A stretch of DNA of 64,000 nt. Source: Desulfocicer sp963675955 (lineage in GTDB: Bacteria; Desulfobacterota; Desulfobacteria; Desulfobacterales; Desulfobacteraceae). Below, one piece after another: positions 43,809-53,520 of this stretch. A program made the translations under genes and the position numbers. Location: positions 62,001 through 126,000 of the forward strand of contig CAXXVR010000009.1 in assembly GCA_963675955.2 (NCBI GenBank). Reading direction: 5' to 3'. Under the pieces are notes generated by a model, which saw only the letters and a program-made list of their open reading frames with translations, ran no database searches and had not been told where the DNA came from. How positions within the stretch are numbered: position 1 is the stretch's first letter; every line of letters starts with the position of its first letter.

Positions 43809-45110
43809 TCACTGCTGGATAGTAATGGATTCAATGTTAGACGCTGGGCTGGAAAGATTTACGATTTGAGGATGAACAGCTTGGACTGCGGCAGAATATG
43901 ATGCGCCTGAATATAGTGTAATATCTAAAGAAAGTATTTTTCCCACATTCACAAATTGTATTTTACTTGTTATGGGGGCACCAGATGTATCGTTAGGGGC
44001 ATAATATATAATATATGAATCCGCACCAGAAATCTCATTCCATGATAAAGTAACGTTGTCTCCTTTTATAGCAACATTAAGCAGAGGTGGTTCGAGGGAA
44101 ACATTTATATTCAAAGTAAAGGTATTAGAAACGCTGTCAGTTATGAATATTTGGGTCGTTCCTGGATAGAGACCTGTTATTTTAGCATTATTACCTGAAA
44201 AAGAAATGTTTGCGATGGTATTGTCGGAGATGGTTGCTTGATAAAAACCATTGCCACCGGTGGCTGTCATATCCCAATCATTCGTTTGACCGGGAAAAAG
44301 GGTAATAATATTCTTGTTTGATACCGTTACATCAATAACCGCCGTTTGTGCGTTGCTGCTGTTCACAGTAATAACGGCGACACCCGGGGCACCGGCTACG
44401 ATGGTAACAACGTTGTTGAAAATCATAGCGGTTGCAATTGAGCTATCACTGGAAGAGACCTGATAAAAAAGACTTGTATCACTTAATGTGCATGTGGCAG
44501 TATCGCCAGTTGATCCAAGTGTGATCTTTGAAGGAGATACTGTGAATTTTGAACCAGTCATTACCTGTACATCAATGGTTGCTGTTTGTGAATTGCTATC
44601 TGTTATCGTTATTGTTGCGCTGCCGACACTTACTGCACTAACTGTTATTATGTTGTTGGTAACAGTTGCCACAGCCACAGTATCATCAGATGAAGCTATT
44701 TTGTAATACCCACTTCCTGATGAGACGGTAATTGTTTGGCTTGATTGGGGTGCCAGTGATAATTGAGATTGGCTGAGCCCCAATGTTGATGAAGCTACAA
44801 TAACATCAATAAATATTTGATCTCCTGCGCTGTCTTCAACTGTTAATGTGGCTATTCCGTTTGATATTCCTTCAATCTTACAGTCTGAACTGTTCAGGCC
44901 TGTCAGAGAGGTAGTTGCTACAGAGTTGTCACTGGATGTGATCTTGTAATAGCCTGTACCACCGCTAACTGTGAAGGAATAGAAGGTTCCCGCGGAAAGC
45001 GTGATCGTAGTGTTAGATGGCATTACGGAAATGACTGCAGCAAACGCATTTGTTGTCGTAATGAAATATATTAAACATATAAAATAAGTTTTTTTTGGGA
45101 ATAAAAACAT
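43809..45110 (-). CDS. Secreted Big_2-type Ig-repeat protein
   Basis: Exported 433-residue protein. It has a signal peptide (about 1-25), then four bacterial Ig-like (Big_2) domains of about 75-85 residues, each with a GxGxYxxxSSDxxxA strand and a closing G...ITxxDS pattern, and a final FN3-like domain (about 345-433, LSWNEISGADSYIIYY). Such arrays are stalks or binding modules on the cell surface. The Big_2 domain also occurs in the 942-residue protein at 50552. It is first in a minus-strand group with the foldase and VWA genes. Confidence 0.82.
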   Translation of the reverse strand: MFLFPKKTYFICLIYFITTTNAFAAVISVMPSNTTITLSAGTFYSFTVSGGTGYYKITSSDNSVATTSLTGLNSSDCKIEGISNGIATLTVEDSAGDQIFIDVIVASSTLGLSQSQLSLAPQSSQTITVSSGSGYYKIASSDDTVAVATVTNNIITVSAVSVGSATITITDSNSQTATIDVQVMTGSKFTVSPSKITLGSTGDTATCTLSDTSLFYQVSSSDSSIATAMIFNNVVTIVAGAPGVAVITVNSSNAQTAVIDVTVSNKNIITLFPGQTNDWDMTATGGNGFYQATISDNTIANISFSGNNAKITGLYPGTTQIFITDSVSNTFTLNINVSLEPPLLNVAIKGDNVTLSWNEISGADSYIIYYAPNDTSGAPITSKIQFVNVGKILSLDITLYSGASYSAAVQAVHPQIVNLSSPASNIESITIQQ

Positions 45111-45781
45111 GTTTGTACACCTTTCTCAGCATTTTACATTTTAAGAGTTTATAGTATATGTTGTTATCTGTTTATATGTATTGTTTTTAGAACAGTTCTA
45201 AGAAATACTTTTATCATAATTTGTTTGTAGCTTCAGGGATTTGCGCGTTGTTATTGATTTTGTTTAAGCATGTATTAATATAAGGTAGACTTAATTGCTG
45301 TCGAGACGTTTATGGAGTTCATATCTACAATAATATTACATTTTTTATGCAAATATTGTGCCGCTAGTAAACGATTATGTTTGGACCATTTTATAACATC
45401 TTGAGAGTTCCCTCAAAACCTTTTGTGATCCTTTTTGAAGTTTCATGTTGAAGTTTGTTTACAACTCTGGTCAACACCATCACCATGATGTTTGTTTGGT
45501 TGAATTGAACCGAGCATGGTTGGATAAGGACATGGCGTGATGAAGAAGTGAGGTATTCATGGGGATGTATACAGTTAAAGTGGATTCTATTTGTTTGTAT
45601 TAGTCTGCCCTGCTATTGTTCCAGGAATAAAATATGCAATTGGTTTTGCATTGGACTTGAATTTCTGTTATTTAAAGTCTGATTTTATCAATTTTATGTA
45701 AGTCAGATAATGCTATCTAAAATCAGGAATAGTGAAGATGACATACCCTTCTGTTATAAGATATGCCCTTGTTAGGCTATT
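45111..45781. other. AT-rich intergenic region between divergent genes
   Basis: A 670-bp gap between the Big_2 gene (minus) and the first glycosyltransferase (plus). No coding frame is convincing. A dyad TTAGAAC-A-GTTCTAA at 45187-45201 could be an operator. Promoters for both directions should lie here; I could not pick a strong sigma70 pair. Confidence 0.4.
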
Positions 45782-46690
45782 ATGTATATAAGTCCTGAAC
45801 ATATTTGTGCTGTGATTATTACATGGAATATTGGGGATACCTTTGTGTCTAATCTTGAGCCTCTATTATCTCAGGTCGGCCAAGTGCTTATTGTTGATAA
45901 CGGTTCTATGTCTCCAACTATTGAGCGATTAAACATGATTCAAGGGGCGTTTCCCGGTATGATAACTCTCATTTTCAATAAGGAAAATAGAGGAATTGCC
46001 TCTGCTCAGAATCAGGCCATTGATTTTGTGCTTGTCCACGGTTATAAATGGATTTTATTTCTGGACCATGACAGTAGGCCTGAAAATGATATGGTTTTAA
46101 CAATGCGGGCAGCATTCAATTCTATTAAAGATATCTCAAAAGTTGCGGTCATTGCGCCGACCATCAGAGAAAACAATATTCATCGAAAGATGAAATTTTT
46201 ATCTCCAGGCAGTTTTTTTTACCTGCAAGAATTTAACAGATTTTCGATTGTTGAGGAGGTTCAGGCGGTTGTATCATCTGGTAGTCTTGTCCGAACAGAT
46301 ATTTTTCAAGAAATCGGTAAATTCAGACAGGATTTTTTCATCGATTATGTTGATATTGAATTTTGTTTGAGGGTAAGGGTTAACGGATGGAAAATAATTC
46401 TTGTCCCGAATGCCGTATTAAATCATGAAATTGGTGATCTAAAAGGGCACTATTTTATGGGCCGATTGACTGGCGTTACCAATCACCCCCCCATAAGGAG
46501 ATACACTATTTTTAAAAATAGAATCATTGTTTGGAAGCGCTATTTTATTAGGCTGCCATCATATGTTTTGTTTGATGTTATCACCGCCTTGTATGATTTG
46601 CTTAAAATAGTTTTATTTGAGCAATCAAGAGCTGAAAAGTTAAGATACATCGCCAGAGGCATTCTCCATGGAGTGATCAGCAAGGCGTAG
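45782..46690 (+). CDS. Glycosyltransferase family 2 (rhamnosyltransferase-like)
   Basis: GT-A enzyme of 302 residues that transfers a sugar, probably deoxyhexose, to a surface glycan. The N-terminus CAVIITWNIGDTF, the nucleotide-binding VDNGS, NKENRGIASAQN, and the DxD-like LDHDS (near residue 98) are the pattern of O-antigen rhamnosyltransferases. RQDFFIDYVDIEFCLRVR forms the acceptor/base region. It is first of three glycosyltransferases on the plus strand, separated from the next by 51 bp. Donor and acceptor cannot be read from sequence. Confidence 0.88.
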   Translation: MYISPEHICAVIITWNIGDTFVSNLEPLLSQVGQVLIVDNGSMSPTIERLNMIQGAFPGMITLIFNKENRGIASAQNQAIDFVLVHGYKWILFLDHDSRPENDMVLTMRAAFNSIKDISKVAVIAPTIRENNIHRKMKFLSPGSFFYLQEFNRFSIVEEVQAVVSSGSLVRTDIFQEIGKFRQDFFIDYVDIEFCLRVRVNGWKIILVPNAVLNHEIGDLKGHYFMGRLTGVTNHPPIRRYTIFKNRIIVWKRYFIRLPSYVLFDVITALYDLLKIVLFEQSRAEKLRYIARGILHGVISKA

Positions 46691-46741
46691 AAAACATCTC
46701 CATATTTGAGTCTTTTATTATTCTATTTTGAGTAAGATACA

Positions 46742-47698
46742 ATGGATCTAAATTTTATCGATGTCAAAAAAGTGGCCATTATTCTATCAACTTTTAACGG
46801 TGAGTCTTATATCGTACAGCTCCTTGAATCTCTTTCCAGACAAACCCATCCTTTCTTTTCATTATATGTTAGAGATGATGGCTCTACGGACAGAACCGTG
46901 GCATTGATAGAAAGCTATGCGCATGCCATGGATATTGATCTTTATCTGGGCAGCCATATCGGGGTCGTCGATAGTTTTTTTAAACTGCTTTCTCATGTAT
47001 CTAAGCTTTCTGATATTGATTATATTGCTTTCTGTGACCAGGATGATATCTGGAAAGAAGATAAGATTGAAAGGGCGGTAACGGCATTGGCTAAAATTAA
47101 ATTCATACCTGCACTTTATTTTGCTGATTATGATATCGTAAGAGCCGATCTTGAATTGATAAAAGTGTCGGCAGCTAATTTAACGATTAATCCAAAGCCC
47201 TCTTTTGCCAATGCCCTTGTGCAAAATATTGTGCCGGGCTTTACGGCGGTCATCAACAAAGAGGCTGCCGTCATGATATCAAAGCATCGTCCCTGCTCCG
47301 ATAAAATTATTATGCATGACTGGTGGGTATATCTTGTTGTTTCGGCATTTGGAACGGTGATTTCAGATTCAAAATCAACTGCCCTATATAGACGTCACGG
47401 TAACAATACAATGGATGCCAATATTAGCCCTTTACTTTTCTGGAAAAATCGGATCAACAGGTACTTTTTGCAAAAAACACATCTGTACCCGCTTACCATC
47501 CATGCCCAGGAATTTAAAAGATGTTTCATGGCACTTATGGATGATAATATAAGGGCAATCCTTGATTGTTTTCTCGTTGCATCTACAGGAACAATTTGTG
47601 ATAGAATCAGGTATGTCATCCATGGAGAAACCTATTTCAGAACCCGTTTCGATAATTTTTTGTTTAATCTTTTAATGCTTTTTGAAATAAGGCGTTAA
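46742..47698 (+). CDS. Glycosyltransferase family 2
   Basis: GT-A enzyme of 318 residues. It has IILSTFNGESYI, the UDP-sugar site RDDGSTDRTV and the metal motif CDQDDIW (near 99-105), as in O-antigen and capsule glycosyltransferases. A C-terminal region follows with HDWWVYLV near residue 197 and ALYRRHGNNT, common in rhamnosyl- or mannosyl-type members. It lies between two other glycosyltransferases. A 200-bp gap without a recognisable feature separates it from the next gene. Confidence 0.88.
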   Translation: MDLNFIDVKKVAIILSTFNGESYIVQLLESLSRQTHPFFSLYVRDDGSTDRTVALIESYAHAMDIDLYLGSHIGVVDSFFKLLSHVSKLSDIDYIAFCDQDDIWKEDKIERAVTALAKIKFIPALYFADYDIVRADLELIKVSAANLTINPKPSFANALVQNIVPGFTAVINKEAAVMISKHRPCSDKIIMHDWWVYLVVSAFGTVISDSKSTALYRRHGNNTMDANISPLLFWKNRINRYFLQKTHLYPLTIHAQEFKRCFMALMDDNIRAILDCFLVASTGTICDRIRYVIHGETYFRTRFDNFLFNLLMLFEIRR

Positions 47699-47899
47699 GT
47701 AAAAATAATATATGTACTTCTATTGATATTTTCTTGGTAAGGGTGCCTTGGGTATTCAACTTACATGAAAATGTGGTTGAAAAAATTTGAAATATAATTA
47801 ATGAAGAATCATAAATGAAGATTCTTGGCGCCCCTATTTTTGAAAACATAAAAATACCGATGAATTGATTTTTTTTACTTGCGTCCCGAGGTGAATTTT

Positions 47900-49009
47900 T
47901 TGAGAATAGTTGTTTTTGGAAACTTTGCCCCGTGGCTGATTAATTTTCGTGGCCCCCTGCTTGAAGAGATGGTCAGAAGAGGAGGTACTGTTTTTGCCTG
48001 TGCCCCGCATGCTTCTGAAAGCATCCGGTTGAAATTATCAGAAATGGGCATTAATTATGTTCATATTCCTCTTTTAAGAGATCGATTGAATTTTTTGCAT
48101 GATATTAAAACCATGGTCCGATTTTATCGTTTTCTTTTAAGAATAAAGCCCGATGTTGTTTTTCTTTATACCATAAAACCCGTTATTTACGGGAGTATAA
48201 TGGCAAGAATTGCAGGAGTTGGCAGGATTGTCTCAATGATTGAGGGATTGGGTTATGTTTATGTTGAATCAACGGGAAGGAAACGGTGGGTAAGGCACCT
48301 TGTTAATGTCCTATATAAAATAAGTCTGAAATTTAATTCAAGTACTATTTTCTTGAATCATAATGACCTTGAATATTTTGTACAGAAAGGTATTTTGCCT
48401 GCAATTAAGGGCGTTGTACTCAATGGAACCGGTGTTGACCTTGATTATTTTGTGGTTGAACCCCTTCCAAAGCAGGTCTCTTTTGTAATGATTTCACGTC
48501 TTATAAGTGAAAAAGGGGTATTTGAATTTATTAAAGCCGCTGAACTCATTAAAAAAGAATATTCTGATATTCAATTTTATCTTGTTGGCTGGCTTGATGA
48601 AAACCCATCTTCAATTACACAGAAAGATCTTGATTTTTTTGTTTCAAAAAAGATGGTGAATTATCTGGGTAGGCTTGATGATGTCAGGCCTGCCATAAAA
48701 AACGCCTCAGTTTTTGTGCTGCCGTCCTGGTACAAAGAGGGGTTTCCGAGAACCATTCAAGAGGCCATGTCCATGGGACGGCCAGTCATCACCACAGATA
48801 TACCAGGGTGTCGTGACGCTGTGGTTCATGGTGTTAACGGTTATATTATTCCTGCAAAGAGTATAACTGCCCTTGTAAATGCCATGAAGAAATTTATCAA
48901 GGATCCTGAACGGGCAACCCGAATGGGGCAACAGGGGCGGTTGAGCGCCATATCGGAGTTTGATAAAAGCCTCGTTGCTCATAAAATTCTTGATGTCATA
49001 AACCTATAA
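47900..49009 (+). CDS. Glycosyltransferase family 4 (PglA-like)
   Basis: GT-B enzyme of 369 residues. The N-terminal domain has FAPWLINFRGPLLEEM, typical of transferases that act on lipid-linked GalNAc/bacillosamine sugars (PglA, WbnH types). The C-terminal donor domain has SRLISEKGVFEF and the ExxE-like EGFPRTIQEAMSMGRPVITTD. I choose TTG 47900 (MRIVVFGNF), six bases after GAGGTG, rather than the longer TTG at 47879. It is last of three glycosyltransferases and is followed by an inverted-repeat element. Confidence 0.88.
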   Translation: MRIVVFGNFAPWLINFRGPLLEEMVRRGGTVFACAPHASESIRLKLSEMGINYVHIPLLRDRLNFLHDIKTMVRFYRFLLRIKPDVVFLYTIKPVIYGSIMARIAGVGRIVSMIEGLGYVYVESTGRKRWVRHLVNVLYKISLKFNSSTIFLNHNDLEYFVQKGILPAIKGVVLNGTGVDLDYFVVEPLPKQVSFVMISRLISEKGVFEFIKAAELIKKEYSDIQFYLVGWLDENPSSITQKDLDFFVSKKMVNYLGRLDDVRPAIKNASVFVLPSWYKEGFPRTIQEAMSMGRPVITTDIPGCRDAVVHGVNGYIIPAKSITALVNAMKKFIKDPERATRMGQQGRLSAISEFDKSLVAHKILDVINL

Positions 49010-49107
49010 GGGTCTGTTGAAAAATTAACCATCTATATATAGTATTTGTTGCCCGACTGGGGGGCTCCATCAGAGACTTTTGCATAGTTTGTTTTTTAAC
49101 GGACCCT
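49010..49107. repeat. 98-bp element with inverted ends
   Basis: Left end GGGTCTGTTGAAAAA (49010) and right end TTTTTTAACGGACCC (to 49106) are inverted copies with two mismatches, flanked by TA-rich bases. The size and ends resemble a miniature insertion element. It begins at the stop of the glycosyltransferase gene and might also serve as its terminator. Confidence 0.45.
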
Positions 49108-49222
49108 AAAGCGTTTCGTCAATCTTTCAATCCGGCAGGCTCAGGGGGTAAGGTCGTCTGGTATATAATTCTAGCTGAAGTTTAATTGACTGCGGTATGT
49201 TTCTTGCTTATCAAAAACTACC

Positions 49223-50152
49223 ATGAAACCGAGACTGAAAATATTATTAATGGCTTTGCTGTTTTTCTCCCTTGTGGGTTCCGCAGTTCAGGCAAAAGAT
49301 CAAGGCGAGATGGTCGCAGGCTTATACCTATTTAATAAGATAAACATGGCAAGGAAATTTCCCCTTGAGGCTGTCACCAATGCTGGTGTTGGCGCATCAG
49401 TGATCACATCTGCAGTGGGGATAAATCCGTCTTTTTTTACTGAAAAACGTTTTCCCCTTGCCTGGAATAATTCACTTTATGCATCTGCCCTTGATCACGG
49501 GGCTGACATGATGAACAATGTCTATTACAGTTATACCTCCCCTGACGGGAAAACCATCCAGGATAGAATTTTAGATAAAGGGTATGCCTTTGAGAAGGCA
49601 GATGAAAGACTTGGTATTTTAATTTTTGATGCATATATTGAGCCCTTAGCTGCAGTCCAGATCATATTTGATAATATGATTAAAGATGAGCTGTTAGCTC
49701 TTCTAAAAGGGCTTCCTACTGTTATGCTTAACCCCGAATACACTGAAATTGGTGTTGTTTTTACCGCTGGTGTCATTGATGTGGGCCAGAAAGATTTTAT
49801 AAATGCTTATCTTGTTGTATTAGATATTGCAAAACCATTATTTCCCAAAAGTTATATTATCGGAAATATTTATAATGATGTAGATCAGAATGGTCTTTTT
49901 ACTCCTGAAGAAGCTGTTCAGGGTATGACCATGGTGTTGAAAAATCTCACTTTAAATACAACAGAGACCATGCCTACTGCTCCATTGGGTTTTTTTCAGT
50001 TCGAGTCAACTCCCGGGTTTTTGGTATTACAGGCAGAAGATGCGTTTGGCACGCTAAAATCCTGGAAAAATTTTGTGGGCGGTGGGACTGAAAATCAGTA
50101 TATTAATTTAAAAATGGGTTCCTGGTTATATCTATTGATGGGTGATGGCTGA
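49223..50152 (+). CDS. Secreted CAP/SCP-domain protein
   Basis: Exported protein of 309 residues. The signal peptide (about 1-24, core LLMALLFFSLVG) is followed by a CAP domain (about 35-195) with LAWNNSLYASALDHGADMM, SYTSPDGKTIQDRILDKGY and NPEYTEIGVVFTAG, the usual four CAP signatures. The C-terminal part (about 210-300, GNIYNDVDQNGLFTPEEAVQGM) resembles an SdrD_B-type beta domain with an acidic calcium-like loop. CAP proteins bind lipids or act in the envelope; their activity in bacteria is mostly unknown. It is a single gene with about 200 bp upstream and 400 bp downstream free of genes. Confidence 0.8.
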   Translation: MKPRLKILLMALLFFSLVGSAVQAKDQGEMVAGLYLFNKINMARKFPLEAVTNAGVGASVITSAVGINPSFFTEKRFPLAWNNSLYASALDHGADMMNNVYYSYTSPDGKTIQDRILDKGYAFEKADERLGILIFDAYIEPLAAVQIIFDNMIKDELLALLKGLPTVMLNPEYTEIGVVFTAGVIDVGQKDFINAYLVVLDIAKPLFPKSYIIGNIYNDVDQNGLFTPEEAVQGMTMVLKNLTLNTTETMPTAPLGFFQFESTPGFLVLQAEDAFGTLKSWKNFVGGGTENQYINLKMGSWLYLLMGDG

Positions 50153-50551
50153 ATATAGCCATTGACGTTTGAATTTAGCCATGAATGCATTCCCTATATT
50201 ATAAGTTAGAAAAATACGTTGGTTTCAGAAGCAAGGGATGTGTGTAGTAATGCGTGGATTTAACTCCTTTGGCTTTGTAAAAATCCGAATTTTCTTGGAA
50301 CCTTGATTTTTATCAGTTTATTCTAAAAAATGAGTTCAGGTTTGTTTCTTGCATATTGTTGTATTGATTTTTTTAATTGTGTCTTTTATAAATGGATTTA
50401 TCATCAGTCGCTCAATTCCAGGTGGCTGCTCTGAGCCCAAGTTTTTATGAAAGGAGGTGTTCTTAAACCATTTGATAATGATTCACGCTTGTATTAAATG
50501 AATTGTGCAGGTTAGTTAAAAGAAAGACAATCAAATCTTAAGGAGAAATGA
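50153..50551 (+). other. Upstream region of the 942-residue repeat protein
   Basis: A 399-bp gap without a gene. It contains the promoter listed at 50364 and an untranslated leader of about 150 nt that includes an unused AAGGAGG. Near-direct repeats of GAATWTAGCCAT lie just after the CAP gene stop. Confidence 0.4.
50364..50392 (+). promoter_or_regulatory. Sigma70-type promoter of the repeat-protein gene
   Basis: -35 TTGATT (50364-50369), 17-bp spacer, -10 TATAAA (50387-50392). It predicts a leader of about 150 nt before the ATG at 50552, which has a perfect AAGGAG. Confidence 0.55.
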
Positions 50552-53380
50552 ATGAAAACCATAAAATTTAGAGATAGTCTGATAAAATTTGCCTATCTTA
50601 TTCTGATTGCAGGCCTCACTATTGGACTGTGTTCATCTGCTTTCGGTGCCACTACAAATAAGGTTATTTCAAAGCCACTTATTCTCATCGGAAATAGCGG
50701 TGTTGCAGGAAATGTTGAAATTGTTGAGTCAGGGGTTGGGGCACTTACAGGTACGATTACCCTTCAATGTCCTGCCGGTGTCGCTTTTAAACAACAACCC
50801 ACGATTGCTATTGATGATGGTGTTATAACTATAAATACCAAAGATGCAGTCCTTTCAAGTTCCAACACTAAAGCCGTGTGGACAATTGATAAAGCCAGTA
50901 CAGACACGTCAACCTTAACCATTTCCAATATTGAACTTGCATTGAAAACCACGGTAGCTGCCGGTGATATTTCTGTGGAACTTACGTCAGAATATCCCGG
51001 TAACCCCGGTTTGACCTCTGAAACTTTAGTTGTTGCTACAGCCGTAGCTAATGATGCGATGGCATCTCTGGATGGAGACACGGTTAATGTGCCCATAGGA
51101 GATGATAAGTCCACAACCATCAATAATATTAAAATAGTTGAAGCTACGGCAGGCTCCATTGAAAAAGATGGTATGGTGATCGTGAAACTTCCCGCTGGTG
51201 TTACCTTTGACGGTAATCCATCCATCGCCGGTTCAGTCGGTACTGCTTTTGTCTTTGATCCGGCTAAGGATGCTCTCGGTGCAGATACTACTGATACGGC
51301 AACATGGAAGGTAACCACTGTCTCTGATAAAGCAGATACGATAACCATATCTAATATTAAGATCAAGGCAGATGCTACCGTCTCTGTCGGTGACATCAGT
51401 GTGAGTATTTCTGCAGGTAAGGCTTTGTCTTCTTCCAGTTTAAAAATAGCCAAAGCCGCTAAACAGGGAGTTACTGCAAAAGCTGATACAGCTGTAAATG
51501 TGCTTAAAGACCGATCTAAAATGAATTTGGCAACCATTACAATTACTGAAAACTTCCCTGAAGATATTGAAGACAAGGACGAACTGGTTATAACCCTTCC
51601 TTCTGGCGTAACTTTTTATTCTAATCCAAAAGACGGAGCTACTTACGCCAAAGGAGATCTTAAGGTAAATGATGGGGCTGTGGCTGATCCAAGTGGTTTT
51701 GAAACTTTCACCATACCGTTTAATGGGAAATCTGGGGCAATTGCTGTACAGGAATTGGTCTTACCTATTGTAGCAAATATTGGTCCCAATGTTGCAGACG
51801 GTGACATTGAAGCCACCATTTCTGGAACAGTGAGTGGAAGTGCCATCACCCCTATAAATGTGACCATTGGTAAAGTGGTAACTGGTGCTGTAACCGTTGC
51901 CCCCAATGCAACAATTCCTGTTGTTGGCATCGGTGGATCTGGTGATATTGGCGAGTTTACCATTGTGGAATCCTCTGGAAATGCATTGCTGGCCAATTCA
52001 AATACCATTACCGTTACTCTCCCTTCAGGCGTTTCATGGAATGCTGCCCCCACCGCCACCATTGACCCTGCTGGATTAACACTATCGGACGCGGATATAA
52101 CAAATAAAAGTGTTGCCGTTTTTAAGGTTACTAAATCTTCAGCTAAAGCCACAACTATAACCATCAAAGGAAAAATTGATCTGGCATCAACGGTAGGAAT
52201 TGCTGATATCGAGGCTACCATTGCAGGTACCTCAGGGGCATCAGGAACCGTTACGCTGGCAACTGCAGCCGATGGTGTCTCTGTCTCTACAACTAAAATT
52301 CCGACGTTGAGCGCTGGAGTTCCGACTCAAAAACTGGCTAATGTGGTTATCACCGAAGCAATCAATAAAGGTCTTGCTGACAACGGGAATTTTAGACTGT
52401 TGACCCAAAGTGGTACTTGGGCACAGGTTGACCCCACAATAACTGCCACGGGCAATTATCCAACTGTTGGTTGGACATTTTCAGTAGAGACCACCTATAA
52501 TACTGGTGACACCATGCTTGTAACACTTCCTGCTGATGTTGCCACAACTGCTTCAACCATTACAATGGAAGGCCTCAAACTCAATGTAAATACTGCGGCA
52601 ACAGGTAGTGTTCAGGTCAATCTGCTAAACGGCGATATGAAAGGTGATAAAGGGGCAGGTATTAAATCTGCCACGCTTTTGATGGGTAGTATCGACGCAC
52701 CCGTAGCCCTTACCGTCAGCTCTGATACAACAACAGTACCCGTTGGTAAAACAACGGCTGCCATTACCATTGCAGGTGGTTTTCCAGATTACAGTGCAAC
52801 CACTTCAGATGCGGCTGTTGCAACCGCAAGCGTAAGTGGAACTAGCGTGACCATAACTGGTGTTGCTGCAGGTACTGCAACTATTACTGTCGCAGATAAT
52901 GCCGATCCCACTAGTACTAAAACGATTGCTGTGACCGTGGTGACTCCCAAGACTATTGGAACAGCTACCGGTGCTGTTACTGAAACTGACAGTGCTCCAG
53001 CCGATTACATTGAAATGATGCTGAACATCACCAACACCGCAGGTGCGACACCTGCCCAGGAATGGCTGGTATTCGGTGGTACCATCGGTGGGCAGGACAT
53101 TGGAGTCTTCTTCTATACAAAGGATTCTGCTGGCGTCGAGGATGTTAAGGATTTTGCAGCAGGTCTTGACCCTGCAACGGCAACTTATGCATTTGACCAT
53201 ACAACAGATACAGTAAATGTTGTTACCATGACACTTGCTCCCCTTGGTTTTGATGCTGGTGATACTTTCTGGTATGGTTATGCTTACAGTGCAACTGCTC
53301 TTACCTCCTTCTTAGATGCTGCAGGTGCATTAGATCCTTCAATTGTTATTGAAAATTATGTGACCATTACATTAAAGTAA
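50552..53380 (+). CDS. Large secreted repeat protein with Big_2 domain
   Basis: Exported protein of 942 residues with a signal peptide (about 1-33) and a Thr/Ala/Val-rich beta composition without cysteines except in the leader and early region. Five diverged repeats of about 130-140 residues (about 34-700) share three landmarks: a V(E/I)xES opening strand, a (L)PxGVxF core, and a closing TISNIxx...GDI(S/E)xxI phrase. A Big_2-like domain follows (about 725-805, VSSDTTTVPVG to ITVADNADP), then a unique C-terminal domain (about 815-942, EWLVFGGTIGGQDIGVFFY). It has a strong promoter, a perfect ribosome binding site and a strong terminator, so high expression is likely; a surface layer, sheath or adhesin is plausible. 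The family is not recognised. Confidence 0.8.
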   Translation: MKTIKFRDSLIKFAYLILIAGLTIGLCSSAFGATTNKVISKPLILIGNSGVAGNVEIVESGVGALTGTITLQCPAGVAFKQQPTIAIDDGVITINTKDAVLSSSNTKAVWTIDKASTDTSTLTISNIELALKTTVAAGDISVELTSEYPGNPGLTSETLVVATAVANDAMASLDGDTVNVPIGDDKSTTINNIKIVEATAGSIEKDGMVIVKLPAGVTFDGNPSIAGSVGTAFVFDPAKDALGADTTDTATWKVTTVSDKADTITISNIKIKADATVSVGDISVSISAGKALSSSSLKIAKAAKQGVTAKADTAVNVLKDRSKMNLATITITENFPEDIEDKDELVITLPSGVTFYSNPKDGATYAKGDLKVNDGAVADPSGFETFTIPFNGKSGAIAVQELVLPIVANIGPNVADGDIEATISGTVSGSAITPINVTIGKVVTGAVTVAPNATIPVVGIGGSGDIGEFTIVESSGNALLANSNTITVTLPSGVSWNAAPTATIDPAGLTLSDADITNKSVAVFKVTKSSAKATTITIKGKIDLASTVGIADIEATIAGTSGASGTVTLATAADGVSVSTTKIPTLSAGVPTQKLANVVITEAINKGLADNGNFRLLTQSGTWAQVDPTITATGNYPTVGWTFSVETTYNTGDTMLVTLPADVATTASTITMEGLKLNVNTAATGSVQVNLLNGDMKGDKGAGIKSATLLMGSIDAPVALTVSSDTTTVPVGKTTAAITIAGGFPDYSATTSDAAVATASVSGTSVTITGVAAGTATITVADNADPTSTKTIAVTVVTPKTIGTATGAVTETDSAPADYIEMMLNITNTAGATPAQEWLVFGGTIGGQDIGVFFYTKDSAGVEDVKDFAAGLDPATATYAFDHTTDTVNVVTMTLAPLGFDAGDTFWYGYAYSATALTSFLDAAGALDPSIVIENYVTITLK

Positions 53381-53436
53381 ACAACCTATATGGGGAGATG
53401 CCACCACACATGTCCCTATACAGACATGAATAAAGG

Positions 53437-53481
53437 CAGGCAGTTTTCCTTAAAATAGAAGGAATGCTGCCTGTTTTTTTT
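53437..53481 (+). terminator. Intrinsic terminator behind the repeat protein
   Basis: Two-part stem: CAGGCAG/CTGCCTG outside, TTCCTT/AAGGAA inside, then eight T residues. Confidence 0.88.
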
Positions 53482-53520
53482 AATAAAACATCATTGTATT
53501 CATGCAAAGACGCCAATGTT

